NCBI GenBank assembly: GCA_026770585.1
Contig: MU646478.1
Coordinates: 633,896-644,801 of the forward strand
Source of the DNA: Baffinella frigidus
Taxonomy: Eukaryota > Cryptophyceae > Cryptomonadales > Baffinellaceae
Length of the DNA stretch: 10,906 bases
Reading direction: 5' to 3'
Shown here: positions 1 to 6,876 of the stretch, piece by piece
How positions within the stretch are numbered: position 1 is the stretch's first letter
Layout of the letters: every line of letters begins with the position of its first letter
Made by a program: the position numbers and the translations under genes
The notes under the pieces: generated by a model
What the model was told of the DNA's origin: nothing
The model's database searches: none
Seen by the model: the letters and a program-made list of their open reading frames with translations, nothing else

Positions 1-89
1 ACCCCACACCCCACACCCCAAACCCCAAACCCCAAACCCCAAACCCCAAACCCCAAACACGGAACCCCAAACCCCAAACCCTCTTTCAG
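1..89 (+). repeat. Degenerate telomere-like array, C-rich strand (CCCCAAA)n
   Basis: The stretch begins with CCCCACA units and continues as about eight 7-base CCCCAAA units, broken by a short ACGG interruption near 58-63. A C-rich strand reading inward from the left end is the orientation expected at the left terminus of a chromosome. The unit differs from canonical CCCTAAA by a T-to-C change, so this may be subtelomeric repeat rather than telomerase product. The sequence cannot show whether the window edge is the real chromosome end. Confidence 0.8.
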
Positions 90-589
90 CCAATGATCAA
101 TCCCATACTCTACGAGAACGTCCCCCATACAACTACTACTTTAGACATTTGAATGGTACTAGACCCCAGACGTGTATCTAGTACCTGCGGAATCTTGAGA
201 CGCCACACAAGTGCCCATCAGAGATGTGCCTGGTGCGAACTGTGCCTGTTTGTGTGCATCGTCCGTTTGTACAAACGCTGCCCGGATTGGTCAACGGTCG
301 TTGGCGGATTGGACTCTCGTTGCCACGCCAGATTGATCGAGGGAATCCGACGCATTATCAATCTGGCGTCGTTGACTTAAAAAACGAGATCTGGCGTCGT
401 TGATTCAAAAATTCAAGGGCTTTCCACTGAAAGATGTCAAAAGTGGATGTTTCGATCCCTCTGGCGGTGAGGCTCGCAACCTGTATCGCAGGATTGCAAC
501 CTCGGAGGATGCTGCGATGCCGTCCGCCGAATGCAAGGTTCCACCCATATACCATACACCTGGCTTAGTCCACATAGCAGTAAACTGTG
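90..589. other. Subtelomeric spacer without a convincing gene
   Basis: No open frame here has codon use or motifs that suggest a protein. Visible structure is limited. A perfect 12-bp inverted repeat (CGCCAGATTGAT at 326-337, its complement at 357-368) forms a small hairpin. Just after it, the unit ATCTGGCGTCGTTGA occurs twice about 29 bp apart (361 and 390 onward). The short open frames look like chance. Confidence 0.6.
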
Positions 590-751
590 CCACACAGCGG
601 ACTTCGAAGGGATCTCGAACAACCCTGAAGCGATACGATCTACGACCCTACGGTAGCAATCCCGTAGGGACAGAGGGGGGGTTTCTACGGATAAGGTGAC
701 CGGAAATGCCCTGATTCTGACGATTGTTTCCCATGGTAGCCCGCTGTGTGG
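590..751. mobile_element. MITE family B, copy 1 (TIR CCACACAGCGG)
   Basis: An 11-bp perfect terminal inverted repeat (CCACACAGCGG at 590-600, complement at 741-751) bounds 162 bp with no coding capacity. The interior holds CTACGGTAG and the motif CTACGGATAAGGT. Three partial relatives lie near 3116, 4012 and 4405. No clear target-site duplication flanks it. Size, termini and copy number fit a non-autonomous DNA transposon; the superfamily is unknown. Confidence 0.75.
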
Positions 752-1245
752 ACACTGCCAGCGGGACGATGTTTTTAAAGACAGCCCCCATCCGCTATCG
801 AGGCACCCGGGGGTTCGTTTAAAAGTGGAGGCCAGAAACTGGCCTCAGCTTTTTCATTTTAAAAGTCGATTTCCCTTAGGATTCAGGTGAAAGTTTTTAA
901 AACCCTTTAAAATTGAAGGACGTCCTCGCTCGGCAGCGGCACACTGTCAACTTCAGGATCCGAACACACCTGGCATGTGGCCACATTGGCGATCTCGATT
1001 GGCTACACAGTTGACAGTTTGTAGGGGAGGGGGGCTGGCATGAACAGGTCTGGTTTCAGTGGACTGGTTTCAACAGCACGTGCAAAAAGAGAACCCTATC
1101 TCCTCTCCCTCCTCCCTCTTCCCTCTGTCTCTCTCTCTCTCTCTCCGCCGTCCCTCCTCTCTCTCCCCTCTCTCTCCCCCTGCTCCCCCCTCCCCCTTCC
1201 ACAGCCTGCCGGCGGCACCAAAAAGAGACCCTTGTGCCCATCTCC
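752..1245. other. Non-coding stretch with hairpins and CT-rich low-complexity tract
   Basis: A small hairpin (GAGGCCAG...CTGGCCTC, about 827-845) and a distant 10-bp inverted pair (ACTGTCAACT near 943, complement near 1009) are present. From about 1100 to 1200 the plus strand is almost pure C/T. Open frames across that tract are low-complexity artefacts. The tract lies just upstream of a possible TATA box and exon, so it could be promoter-proximal, but that is inference. Confidence 0.55.
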
Positions 1246-1252
1246 GCCCACC

Positions 1253-1259
1253 ATATAAA
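1253..1259 (+). promoter_or_regulatory. Possible TATA box
   Basis: TATAAA in the context CCATATAAACAC lies about 95 bases upstream of the ATG at 1351 and just after a long pyrimidine-rich tract. The spacing would suit a core promoter of the possible exon that follows. The motif is short and TATA boxes are uncommon in many algal promoters. Confidence 0.25.
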
Positions 1260-1350
1260 CACACGGCGCAGATCTTGTGGATTGGTTTGAAGATCGTGTG
1301 CGAAACGAGAGCCGTCTTTTTACCAACATGACCACCATGCCTTTCCTCCC

Positions 1351-1494
1351 ATGGAGGCGAGGGGTGATCAGGACCACCTGAACGTTGCCTTGATGCAGGC
1401 GCGATGCATCCGGAACCAAATCATCCAGCAAGTCTCGGTGGCGTGCGATTGGCTCGGGTACATCAACCCGGTCTTCCACGACCTCATGTACAAG
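1351..1494 (+). CDS. Possible first exon, unknown protein
   Basis: The frame from ATG at 1351 encodes 48 residues up to a possible donor (AAG|GTCGAA at 1494/1495). Codons end mostly in G or C, like those of the recognisable genes in this window, and the peptide alternates hydrophobic and polar residues as a helix would (around residues 10-47: LNVALMQARC, IIQQVSVACDWLG, FHDLMYK). The frame stays open to 1866, but beyond about 1500 the composition loses this character and contains a 45-bp tandem repeat, so I end the exon at the donor. It matches no family I recognise. The antisense strand is also open across the region, which lowers confidence. It may be a fragment left in the subtelomere. Confidence 0.3.
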
Positions 1495-1983
1495 GTCGAA
1501 CCAGCCCCACCACTTAGCAGCCACCGGGGACTTCTCGGATACAGTCCATCTGAACGATTTGTACTAGAATCTTATCCATTGCTGTGGAATCATAACCTAC
1601 TTTCCCGGGGGGGAAGGAACTCGGCGCCTGCTAAGTGGACCAGCCTTAAACTCCGTAGTCAAACCCGCGTATTTAAAAGAGCGACACCACGCGTTTACCG
1701 TAGTCCAACACGCGTATTTAATAGGAGAGAATACACTCGTTTTTTTGCACCAAGATGGTCACCAGAACCGCACAGGAGAGAGATGTTTTTTCACAGTAAA
1801 GATTCTCTGCAAATTCCCACACAGAAGTTCCGGTGTCCGCCTATGTTGGGAGCTCGAAAACCCTAAAGGACCTACAGGACTTGTGAAGTGGCGTGGCGCT
1901 GGGTCCTGCTGAGGCACAGCTCTGTGGGGGTGCATGCCAAGCGGCAGTCTTGGCAGTAACGCAGGTCTCTCTCACATCTGCAG
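1495..1983. other. Spacer or intron with 45-bp tandem repeat
   Basis: Two copies of a unit beginning CGTAGTC and containing CGCGTATTTAA lie at 1654-1681 and 1699-1726, 45 bp apart. The stretch ends in CTCTCTCACATCTGCAG at 1983, a good 3' splice site with a pyrimidine tract. Part of it may therefore be intron between the possible exon above and the long open frame below, although nothing ties those two together. Confidence 0.4.
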
Positions 1984-2739
1984 ATCTTGATTGGAGCCGC
2001 TGTCCGCCCGTCCGACATTTCAACGAACGCCGGAGCCCATGCGTCTGAAGACGTTGGGGGGGCTGCCTCGTCCCACGAGCAGCAGCCCAGCGGGAGGGGT
2101 GCGGTGGCGGGGGCTGTGCATTCCTGCGAGCAGCGGCCCAGCGTGGGCGGGCATGGGGGCATGGCCGCAGCCCCGTTGATCCTTGCCAGTGGACCGGTGA
2201 CGTCAGGGGGTGTAGCCGTAGCGCCCCCCCCCCCGTCGACCCCCCTCTCGGCGGAAGTGCAGAAGGAGTCTGCAACGCCACCGCCACTGGATGTCCATTT
2301 CGGTAAGAACCAGGAACCAACCAAGCAGTGCGACCAAACACTCACGAAAAAGTTGGAGGATGTAGCACTGGAGGTGTCCGATGCCCGCGTGGTTATGGCG
2401 TCTGGAGACGTTGGGGAGGGCGTGGAGGGGGCTGCTGCCCCCCCCAGCGAGCAGAAGCCCAGAGCGGGCGCGGGACCTGTGTCGGTGACTCTTCCGGAGC
2501 GCGTTGACGTTGCACTGGAGGTGTGCGGTTTCCAGGTGGCTCTGATGGGGTACCAATTGGAGGTGGTGGTGCATCTTGCGCACGTCGGGGCGCCGGTCCT
2601 GCTGGCTCAGCTGGGTATCGACGTTCCTCGGCCTGCGGCGCTCACGAAAACGGCGATGGTGGCCATGTTTGCTGGGGATGCGCGGTTCCGGGTTGCCGGG
2701 GGGATGGGGAAAAGGACTGTGGCTCTGGCGTCGGGTTGA
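1984..2739 (+). CDS. Ala/Gly/Pro-rich hypothetical protein (probable terminal exon)
   Basis: This is a stop-free frame of about 250 codons ending in TGA, with strongly G/C-ending codons throughout. It has no good initiator: the first in-frame ATG is at 2161. The frame begins directly after a splice-acceptor-like CTGCAG, so I read it as the last exon of a spliced gene whose start is not identified. The N-terminal half is low complexity, with recurring S-x-E-Q-x-P units (HEQQPS, CEQRPS, SEQKPR) and a run of prolines. The second half repeats DVALEV (near residues 125 and 174) and LTK (near 120 and 219), pointing to internal duplication. No domain, signal peptide or membrane segment is evident. 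It could be a decayed or lineage-specific repeat protein. Confidence 0.45.
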   Translation: MLIGAAVRPSDISTNAGAHASEDVGGAASSHEQQPSGRGAVAGAVHSCEQRPSVGGHGGMAAAPLILASGPVTSGGVAVAPPPPSTPLSAEVQKESATPPPLDVHFGKNQEPTKQCDQTLTKKLEDVALEVSDARVVMASGDVGEGVEGAAAPPSEQKPRAGAGPVSVTLPERVDVALEVCGFQVALMGYQLEVVVHLAHVGAPVLLAQLGIDVPRPAALTKTAMVAMFAGDARFRVAGGMGKRTVALASG

Positions 2740-2754
2740 ATTGATTACATGGGT

Positions 2755-2881
2755 TACAGGGGTACCTCGCTCATCAGAAATCGCGCCCCCTAGGGCCCTG
2801 CAGTAGGCCTAGGCCTAGGCCTAGGGCCCTATGGTGATCCTTGGTGGTGGGCGCTTGCTTATGAGCGAGGCAACCCTGTAC
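2755..2881. mobile_element. MITE family A, copy 1 (TIR TACAGGGGTACCTCGCTCAT)
   Basis: The left end reads TACAGGGGTACCTCGCTCAT and the right end is its near-complement (ATGAGCGAGGCAACCCTGTA), giving a foldback of about 127 bp. The centre is a run of CCTAGG palindromes. Related right ends recur at about 2969, 3390, 4704 and 5034. There is no coding capacity. Confidence 0.8.
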
Positions 2882-2969
2882 ACGAAAACAAAGACACGAA
2901 CCGTCCGTCCTAGAGTCCTGTCGTAGGCCTGTGCGTGTGCGGATTCTTATGCGCGAGGTACCCCTGTAC
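2882..2969. mobile_element. MITE family A, copy 2, left end degraded
   Basis: The right end TTCTTATGCGCGAGGTACCCCTGTA matches family A, and the interior keeps TCCTAGAGTCCTGTCGTAGGCC as a relic of the core. The left terminus is not recognisable, so the start is approximate. It abuts copy 1 and may be a tandem relict of it. Confidence 0.55.
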
Positions 2970-3009
2970 TGAGGCGCAATGACAGCCCCGAGGCGAACAC
3001 CCTTCCGAC

Positions 3010-3063
3010 GAAGAGACACTGCAACACACGTAACCTGAAGAGACACTGCAACACACGTAACCT
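3010..3063 (+). repeat. 27-bp unit, two perfect tandem copies
   Basis: A 27-bp unit starting GAAGAGACACTGCAACACAC is repeated head to tail without a mismatch (3010-3036, 3037-3063). Perfect identity implies a recent slippage or duplication event. Confidence 0.9.
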
Positions 3064-3104
3064 GTGTTGACATGTATTCGGACCGCGCCCACCGCCGATG
3101 ATCT
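3064..3104 (+). repeat. Dispersed repeat D, copy 1
   Basis: The segment containing TGTATTCGGACCGCG and GATGATCTAC has a partner at 3805-3845 (TGTATTCGGAGCGCG, GATGATCTAC). The second copy directly abuts the exon-like fragment at 3843-3983, so this copy may mark where a related fragment once continued. Confidence 0.6.
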
Positions 3105-3115
3105 ACCCAAACAGA

Positions 3116-3271
3116 GAAGTTCGAAGGGATTTTGAATAACCCCTAAGCGATAAGACCTACGCCCCTACGGTAGGCAACCCGGAGGGAGGGACATAGGGGG
3201 GTTCCTACGGATAAGGTAACGGAAACTCGGCCCGAAATGGGCCGAAAATCCCTTATTAGTCCGCTGTGTGG
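3116..3271. mobile_element. MITE family B, copy 2
   Basis: The right terminus AGTCCGCTGTGTGG (3258-3271) matches family B perfectly, while the left terminus has decayed (CAGAGAAGTTCGAAG). The interior carries GATAAGACCTACG, CTACGGTAGG and CTACGGATAAGGTAAC in the family order. Family A copy 3 starts at the very next bases. Confidence 0.7.
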
Positions 3272-3272
3272 A

Positions 3273-3390
3273 GGGGTACCTCGATCACCAGAAGAAGCCC
3301 ACCCTCCTAGGACCACCGTAGGGCCATAGGCATAGGTCTACTGTAGGGTCCTAGGGGCGGCGGTTTCTTATGAGCGAGGTACCCCTGTAC
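3273..3390. mobile_element. MITE family A, copy 3
   Basis: Left end GGGGTACCTCGATCA and right end TTATGAGCGAGGTACCCCT form the family A inverted termini. The core reads CACCGTAGGG ... CTACTGTAGGGTCCTAGG. It lies flush against the right end of a family B copy, an arrangement seen again at 4405-4704. Confidence 0.75.
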
Positions 3391-3436
3391 TCCTTGCTCA
3401 TCTCAGGTGGCTGTGACGGCGCTCTGGGACAGGCGA

Positions 3437-3545
3437 AGTATCCCTTGAGTGGCCAGTAGGCTCATACACCCTACCGTAGGGCCCTAGGACCTGCCTAGGA
3501 CCTCTTGGCGGTCAATTTTAACCACCTCGCCACTTGAGGGATACT
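3437..3545. mobile_element. Foldback element with TIR AGTATCCCTTGAGTGGC
   Basis: Termini AGTATCCCTTGAGTGGC (3437-3453) and GCCACTTGAGGGATACT (3529-3545) are inverted repeats with 15 of 17 matches. The 109-bp element contains CCTACCGTAGGGCCCTAGG, the same core as families A and B, although its termini are unrelated to theirs. Confidence 0.7.
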
Positions 3546-3842
3546 AGGCTTGAGGACCTGGCGCAGAGTGTCTGCATGCCCTGTTCCTCCCTTATCGTGG
3601 CGGGGATAGGCCCGCCTCGGTAGACGTTGGAACCATTGGCTGGTGAGAGCCAGGACTAGTCCTCAGGCACACACCTTGCGAATCTCGGGTGGCACTCACA
3701 GCCAGCTCAAACCGAAAACTGTCCATCTATTTCTTTAGGAAACCCGTAGGATCCTACCGTAGGGAACTGCTAGGCGCGGTTGCACACAGGTTGTACACAG
3801 GTTAATAGCGAATGTATTCGGAGCGCGGCCACTGCAGATGAT
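3546..3842. other. Non-coding spacer with core remnants
   Basis: No gene is seen. One solitary core motif (CCTACCGTAGGGAA, about 3754-3767) survives without recognisable termini. The doubled motif ACACAGGTTGT/ACACAGGTTAA precedes repeat D copy 2 (3805-3845). Confidence 0.5.
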
Positions 3843-3983
3843 CTACGTGTTGTGAATCTCAGGAGGCGCGCCCCGCCAGACAAAGTAGAGCTCGTGGCAC
3901 GAGCGGAGGTTCGACAAGTCTCCGAGAAGCGGCGAGTCTCCATTCGTGTCGCTCTTCCAGAGCACGAACCCCAGCCCCGCAAG
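3843..3983 (-). pseudogene. Exon-like fragment of unrecognised protein, long copy
   Basis: Read on the minus strand, a splice-acceptor-like CTCCCACCGCAG precedes 46 codons (beginning LAGLGFVLWKSDTNGDSPLL, ending GAPPEIHNT) and a TAG stop, which could instead be a GTAG donor. A second, shorter copy lies at 4156-4227. Over the shared codons the two copies differ almost only at synonymous third positions (GAC-ACG-AAT against GAC-ACC-AAT-to-AAC type changes, AGC against AGT). One change, GGA against GAA, alters an amino acid. That pattern is what coding constraint leaves behind. I do not recognise the family. With no start codon and no neighbouring exons it is best treated as a gene fragment. Confidence 0.45.
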
Positions 3984-4010
3984 CTGCGGTGGGAGTTGAT
4001 GGATTAGGGG
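3912..4010 (+). repeat. Direct repeat C, copy 1
   Basis: About 99 bp from GACAAGTC through TGATGGATTAGGGG is repeated at 4156-4255 with scattered substitutions, 245 bp downstream. The repeat spans most of the exon-like fragment and its acceptor site. It is separated from its partner by family B copy 3. Confidence 0.85.
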
Positions 4011-4011
4011 A

Positions 4012-4142
4012 TAACCTGTACGTGGATAACCCCTGAGAGGCTACGGTAGGATATAGAGGAGGGACATGGGCTGGTCCTACGGATATCCTAACCGATCCAT
4101 GGTCAAAATTCGACAACAAAAACCTTGGTAGCCTGTTGTGTG
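4012..4142. mobile_element. MITE family B, copy 3, decayed
   Basis: The interior keeps GGATAACCCCTGAGAGG, CTACGGTAGG, GGGACATGG and CCTACGGATA in family B order, and the right end AGCCTGTTGTGTG is a degraded version of the family terminus. The left terminus is lost. It sits between the two copies of direct repeat C. Confidence 0.6.
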
Positions 4143-4155
4143 CATTACTCTTATC

Positions 4156-4255
4156 GGACAAGTCTTCAAGAAGCGGCGAGTCTCCGTTGGTGTCACTCTT
4201 CCAGAGCACGAACCCCAGCCCGGAGAGCTGCGTTGAGCGTTGATGGATTAGGGGG
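4156..4255 (+). repeat. Direct repeat C, copy 2, with short exon-like fragment
   Basis: This is the partner of 3912-4010. On the minus strand it encodes LSGLGFVLWKSDTNGDSPLL (4227 downward) after an acceptor-like AACGCAG, and homology to the long copy stops at about 4156 where the family B element begins. It is therefore a partial exon duplication, not a second complete exon. Confidence 0.7.
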
Positions 4256-4404
4256 AAGACAAGGTTTATTAAGTTGACAAGCACGACCGCAGTATGGAGC
4301 CGGGGGGGGAGGTGGAACGAGACCATTAGGGATGAGGGTTGAGCCTTTGAGGTTTCTGGGGACACAGCCCCAAATAGGAGTATGCGGCGTTGCTGGAGCA
4401 CCTT
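4256..4404. other. Short spacer, nothing recognised
   Basis: A minus-strand open frame crosses this stretch and joins the exon-like fragment, but its residues here show no coding character. A G-run (4302-4309) is the only notable feature. Confidence 0.4.
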
Positions 4405-4560
4405 ACACAGCGGACTGGGAATGGATTTTGAATAACCCTTCGGCGATAAGACCTAGGACCCTACAGAAGGCAATCCGTAGGGACATAGTGGGGGTTCCTA
4501 CGGATAAGGTAACTAGAAATGCCTTGATTCTGACGATTTTTCCCCTTCGTAGCTACGAAG
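4405..4560. mobile_element. MITE family B, copy 4
   Basis: The left terminus ACACAGCGGACT (4405-4416) and the interior GATTTTGAATAACCC, GATAAGACCTAGGACCC, CTACGGATAAGGTAACTAG and GATTCTGACGAT match copies 1 and 2 closely. The right terminus is not preserved. A family A element begins about 27 bases further on. Confidence 0.7.
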
Positions 4561-4584
4561 GCTGTCAGGTTAAACCGTTAGGAT

Positions 4585-4704
4585 ACTGGGGTACCTTGCT
4601 CATGAGAACCCCCCCCCCCCCCCAGGACCACCATAAGGCAATCAGCATAGGCCTACTGTTGGGTCCTAGGGGGGGCGATTTCTTATGAGCGAGGTACCCC
4701 TGTA
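4585..4704. mobile_element. MITE family A, copy 4
   Basis: Left end TGGGGTACCTTGCTCATGAG and right end CTTATGAGCGAGGTACCCC are inverted termini of family A. The core reads GGCCTACTGTTGGGTCCTAGG, and a 14-base C-run interrupts the left arm. Order and spacing relative to family B repeat those at 3116-3390. Confidence 0.8.
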
Positions 4705-4778
4705 GTACCCCTCATAACCTGTGGTTTCCAGAGGCACCAGAAGGCTCCAACCCAGAGGCATCTGCAGAGTAGCGACTT

Positions 4779-4919
4779 CTAGCTCTGCCTCAGTTAAATT
4801 GGTCTCATCGTTTCCTCAGTTTTCACGCTAAAAGTCGACAGATTTGTACCACAAAATAGGGAAATCAACTTCCGGTCTCGTCAAATGATGGTCCCAATTT
4901 CAATGAGGCACAGAGCTAG
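4779..4919. mobile_element. MITE family CTAG, copy 1 (TIR CTAGCTCTGCCTCAG, TSD GACTT)
   Basis: The 141-bp element runs from CTAGCTCTGCCTCAG to TGAGGCACAGAGCTAG. It is flanked on both sides by GACTT (4774-4778 and 4920-4924), a 5-bp target-site duplication. Copies at 7338 and 10324 share the termini and length but hardly any interior sequence. There is no coding capacity. Confidence 0.85.
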
Positions 4920-4949
4920 GACTTGTACCGAGGAACAGGAAAAAAGGGC

Positions 4950-5034
4950 ATGCGGACCACCGTAGGGCTTTGGTAGAGGCCTACTGTAGGTTCCTAGGGG
5001 GTTGCACATTCTTGTGAGCGAGGTAAACCTTTAG
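4950..5034. mobile_element. MITE family A, copy 5, left end lost
   Basis: The right end TTGTGAGCGAGGTAAACCT is a diverged family A terminus, preceded by the core CACCGTAGGG ... GGCCTACTGTAGGTTCCTAGG. The left terminus is missing, so the start is approximate. A 17-bp perfect hairpin (AGTTGACTCTGTCAACT, 5033-5049) abuts the right end. Confidence 0.6.
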
Positions 5035-5115
5035 TTGACTCTGTCAACTTAGTCGAAGCCTTAAATCCAGTCGGGGAACTCCGGATCAGTTACCTGACCT
5101 CCTAGAGGGGTACGT

Positions 5116-5281
5116 GACAACCCTAATCTCATACGCAAACACTTATAATTCATAAACTGGGTCCAATGAAATTTACTACACGGAACGATCTTTACTAGCA
5201 TTATTAAAGAAAACGTGTAGTAATTTGATCGAAATATAGTTTGTAAATTACAAGTGTTTCCATATGAAATCTGTGTCGAAG
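5116..5281. mobile_element. AT-rich diverged foldback element
   Basis: The arms at 5137-5182 and 5214-5259 are imperfect inverted repeats of 46 bp (AAACACTTATAATTCATAAA against the complement of TTTGTAAATTACAAGTGTTT). Weaker pairing continues outward to about 5116 and 5281. Divergence between arms suggests an old element. Its AT content stands out from the GC-rich surroundings. Confidence 0.65.
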
Positions 5282-5326
5282 GCTCTCTAGCCACGCGACC
5301 TCCTCCTACTTGAGGCTGTGTCCCAA

Positions 5327-5425
5327 GAGGGTTTCGGGTTTCAGGTTTCGGGTTTACGATGTACGATTTCGGGTTTAGGGTTTAGGGGGTTTAGTGTTTA
5401 GTGTTTAGTGTTGAGGGTTTAGGCT
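5327..5425 (+). repeat. Internal telomere-like array (TTTAGGG/TTTCGGG variants)
   Basis: Degenerate 6- to 8-base units (GGGTTTC, GGGTTTA, then three GTGTTTA) run with the G-rich strand on top, inverted relative to the array at the window start. Confidence 0.8.
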
Positions 5426-5429
5426 TAAA

Positions 5430-5476
5430 CCTGGTGGAGTAATTCGCGGGCGTGCAAGCTAAACGCGTCTTCGAGC
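5430..5476 (+). repeat. Repeat E, copy 1
   Basis: The unit CTGGTGCAGCAAATCGCGGG...CGTGCAAGTTGAACGCGTC occurs four times: here (diverged), 5999-6037, 6096-6140 and 6246-6290. Copies 2 to 4 stay open in one plus frame (LVQQIAGVQVE), and the minus strand is open as well. Whether this was ever coding is undecided. Confidence 0.75.
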
Positions 5477-5550
5477 CGAGTTTCAGATTTCAGATTTCGG
5501 GTTTTGCGTTTCGGGTTTTGGGTTTCGGGTGTAGGCGCACCCCTTCAGTA
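5470..5550 (+). repeat. Telomere-like block apparently inserted into a repeat
   Basis: About 81 bp dominated by TTTCGGG, TTTCAGA and TTTTGGG units lies between GCGTC and GCGAAAGGGTCAT. In the related copy at 6096-6175 the two flanks are contiguous (GCGTCGCGAGTGGGTCAT). The comparison reads as a filled and an empty site. Confidence 0.7.
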
Positions 5551-5556
5551 GCGAAA

Positions 5557-5840
5557 GGGTCATATTTGACTCCCAGAAGGTCCTAGGCCCCTACGTATAG
5601 GCTCAACCAGGAACATACTAGGCTACTCGCCACTTCTGTGGGAACAGAGTGGGGAACTCCGACGTAGTCGCCCCGGATATAGATGGGATATCTACTTGCG
5701 AGGAGACACAGGAATAAAAGCATGCGGCCCTCCCTAGGAAGGTAGCTGTAAGGCTACCGGAAAAAAGAAATTCAAACACTCCGGCCCGCTACATCATTTT
5801 GGTGATGAAGTGGATCCGGGCCTGTTGGTTGTCAATTAGG
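5557..5840. other. Repeat-derived spacer, no gene
   Basis: The segment 5557-5590 (GGGTCATATTTGACTCCCAG) is paired with 6142-6175. A GGCCCG...CGGGCC hairpin with CATCA/TGATG inside it lies at about 5782-5822. No coding frame is supported. Confidence 0.5.
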
Positions 5841-5843
5841 AAC

Positions 5844-5938
5844 ACTCTCTCTCTCTCCCTCTCTCTCTCTCTATCTATCTCTCTCTCTCTCTCTCTTTCG
5901 CTCGCTCGCTCGCTCGCTCGCTCGCTCTATCTATCTCT
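5844..5938 (+). repeat. Microsatellite (CT)n, (TCGC)n, (TATC)n
   Basis: A CT dinucleotide tract is followed by an uninterrupted run of TCGC tetranucleotides (about 5898-5926) and short TATC units on each side. This compound microsatellite has no coding content. Confidence 0.95.
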
Positions 5939-5998
5939 TTTGGGCTTAGCGTCGATAAACAACTCTCTCTGAGTGACCCTCCCAGAGCTTGAGGGGGG

Positions 5999-6037
5999 CC
6001 TGGTGCAGCAAATCGCTGGCGGGCAAGTTGAACCTAG
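5999..6037 (+). repeat. Repeat E, copy 2
   Basis: CTGGTGCAGCAAATCGCTGG matches the unit described at 5430. It is followed by CTAGTTCTGCCTCA, resembling one terminus of the CTAG MITE family, with no matching right end about 140 bp on. Confidence 0.75.
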
Positions 6038-6095
6038 TTCTGCCTCACTCGATTCTCAAGTTGCCATGCCGTGGGAAAACACCCGGGCTCACGAA

Positions 6096-6175
6096 GCTGG
6101 TGCAGCAAATCGCGGGCGTGCAAGTTGAACGCGTCGCGAGTGGGTCATGTTTGACTCCCAGAAGGACCTAGGCCC
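6096..6175 (+). repeat. Repeat E, copy 3, contiguous with GGGTCAT segment
   Basis: This copy keeps repeat E joined to GGGTCATGTTTGACTCCCAG without intervening telomere-like sequence. It supplies the unoccupied counterpart of 5430-5590. Confidence 0.8.
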
Positions 6176-6178
6176 ATG

Positions 6179-6290
6179 CTTACTAAGGTAAGACCTGGTA
6201 CAGGCTAGGCTCACTAAGGTAAGACTAGGCTTACTACTGTAAGATCTGGTGCAGCAAATCGCGTGCGTGCAAGTTGAAGGCGTCGACGAG
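6179..6290 (+). repeat. CTTACTNNNGTAAG triplet and repeat E, copy 4
   Basis: Three short palindromic units (CTTACTAAGGTAAGACCT and variants at 6179, 6210 and 6230) precede repeat E copy 4 (6246-6290). Confidence 0.65.
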
Positions 6291-6294
6291 CGCC

Positions 6295-6823
6295 GAGGAC
6301 TTGGGGTGCCGCTCAGAGTGCCCCCCCCAACCCCACCCCGCCCGCGGAAGAAAGTGAACCTGTCAGAAGGTTGCTAAATTTAGGTGTCGCGTCCTTGAAA
6401 CGGTGCGTTATACAACATTTTTAGGGCCGGAAATCGGGCCAGAGTGCCCCCCCTAACCCCACCCCGCCCGCGGAAGGAAATGCACCTGCCACCAGCCCTC
6501 ACGATTTGAGCAATTGGGAAATTACGCACCAGTTTTAAAACTCTAACCACCCTGCTTTTGGAGTTTTAGAAATAACCGACGCCGGAATCCGGCGGCGAAT
6601 CCGGACAACAACCAACGCCGGAATCCGGACTTCGGGTGCCGCTCGGAGTGCCCCCTCCAACCCCACCCCGCCCGCGGCAGAAAGTGCACCTGTTTGTCAT
6701 AGGGGTTGGACGAAGGTTATTTAGGACTCTAAGTGAATTTAATTAGGGCCAGCATGCAGCCAGAATCCGGGCAGGAGTGCCCCCCCCCAACCCCACCCCG
6801 CCCGCGGGAGAAAGTGCACCTCT
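6295..6823 (+). repeat. Two-level tandem repeat with C-rich cores
   Basis: A core of about 50 bp (GAGTGCCCCCCCCAACCCCA ... CCCGCCCGCGGAAGAAAGTG) occurs four times, starting at 6315, 6441, 6645 and 6774. Copies 1 and 3 share the upstream flank GGGTGCCGCTC. Copies 2 and 4 share TTAGGGCC. The array is therefore a duplicated unit of about 330 bp holding two cores each. A GACGCCGGAATCCGG pair lies between (about 6578 and 6612). Confidence 0.8.
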
Positions 6824-6876
6824 GCAGGATGCGCCGGTTGGGTTTTGGTTTTTTTTTGGGGGGGGGGGTAGCGTTT

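Noticed and set aside
1040-1331. Overlapping open frames on both strands across the CT-rich tract
   Set aside because: They owe their length to a stop-poor low-complexity tract and encode Ser/Pro/Leu or Arg/Glu/Gly runs without coding character.
1841-2345. Two minus-strand open frames of over 150 codons
   Set aside because: They are antisense to the GC-rich plus-strand frame at 1984-2739; composition and codon use favour the plus strand.
3010-3063. Possible CRISPR-like or satellite array
   Set aside because: Only two adjacent copies without spacers; a simple tandem duplication in a eukaryotic context.
3843-3983. Resemblance of the FVWRGAPPE segment to exostosin-type glycosyltransferases
   Set aside because: The likeness is limited to a few residues and cannot be tested here, so no family was assigned.
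3859-4401. A 180-codon minus-strand open frame read as one gene
   Set aside because: It crosses a MITE and changes frame relative to the exon-like fragment between its two copies; only the short fragments show coding signs.
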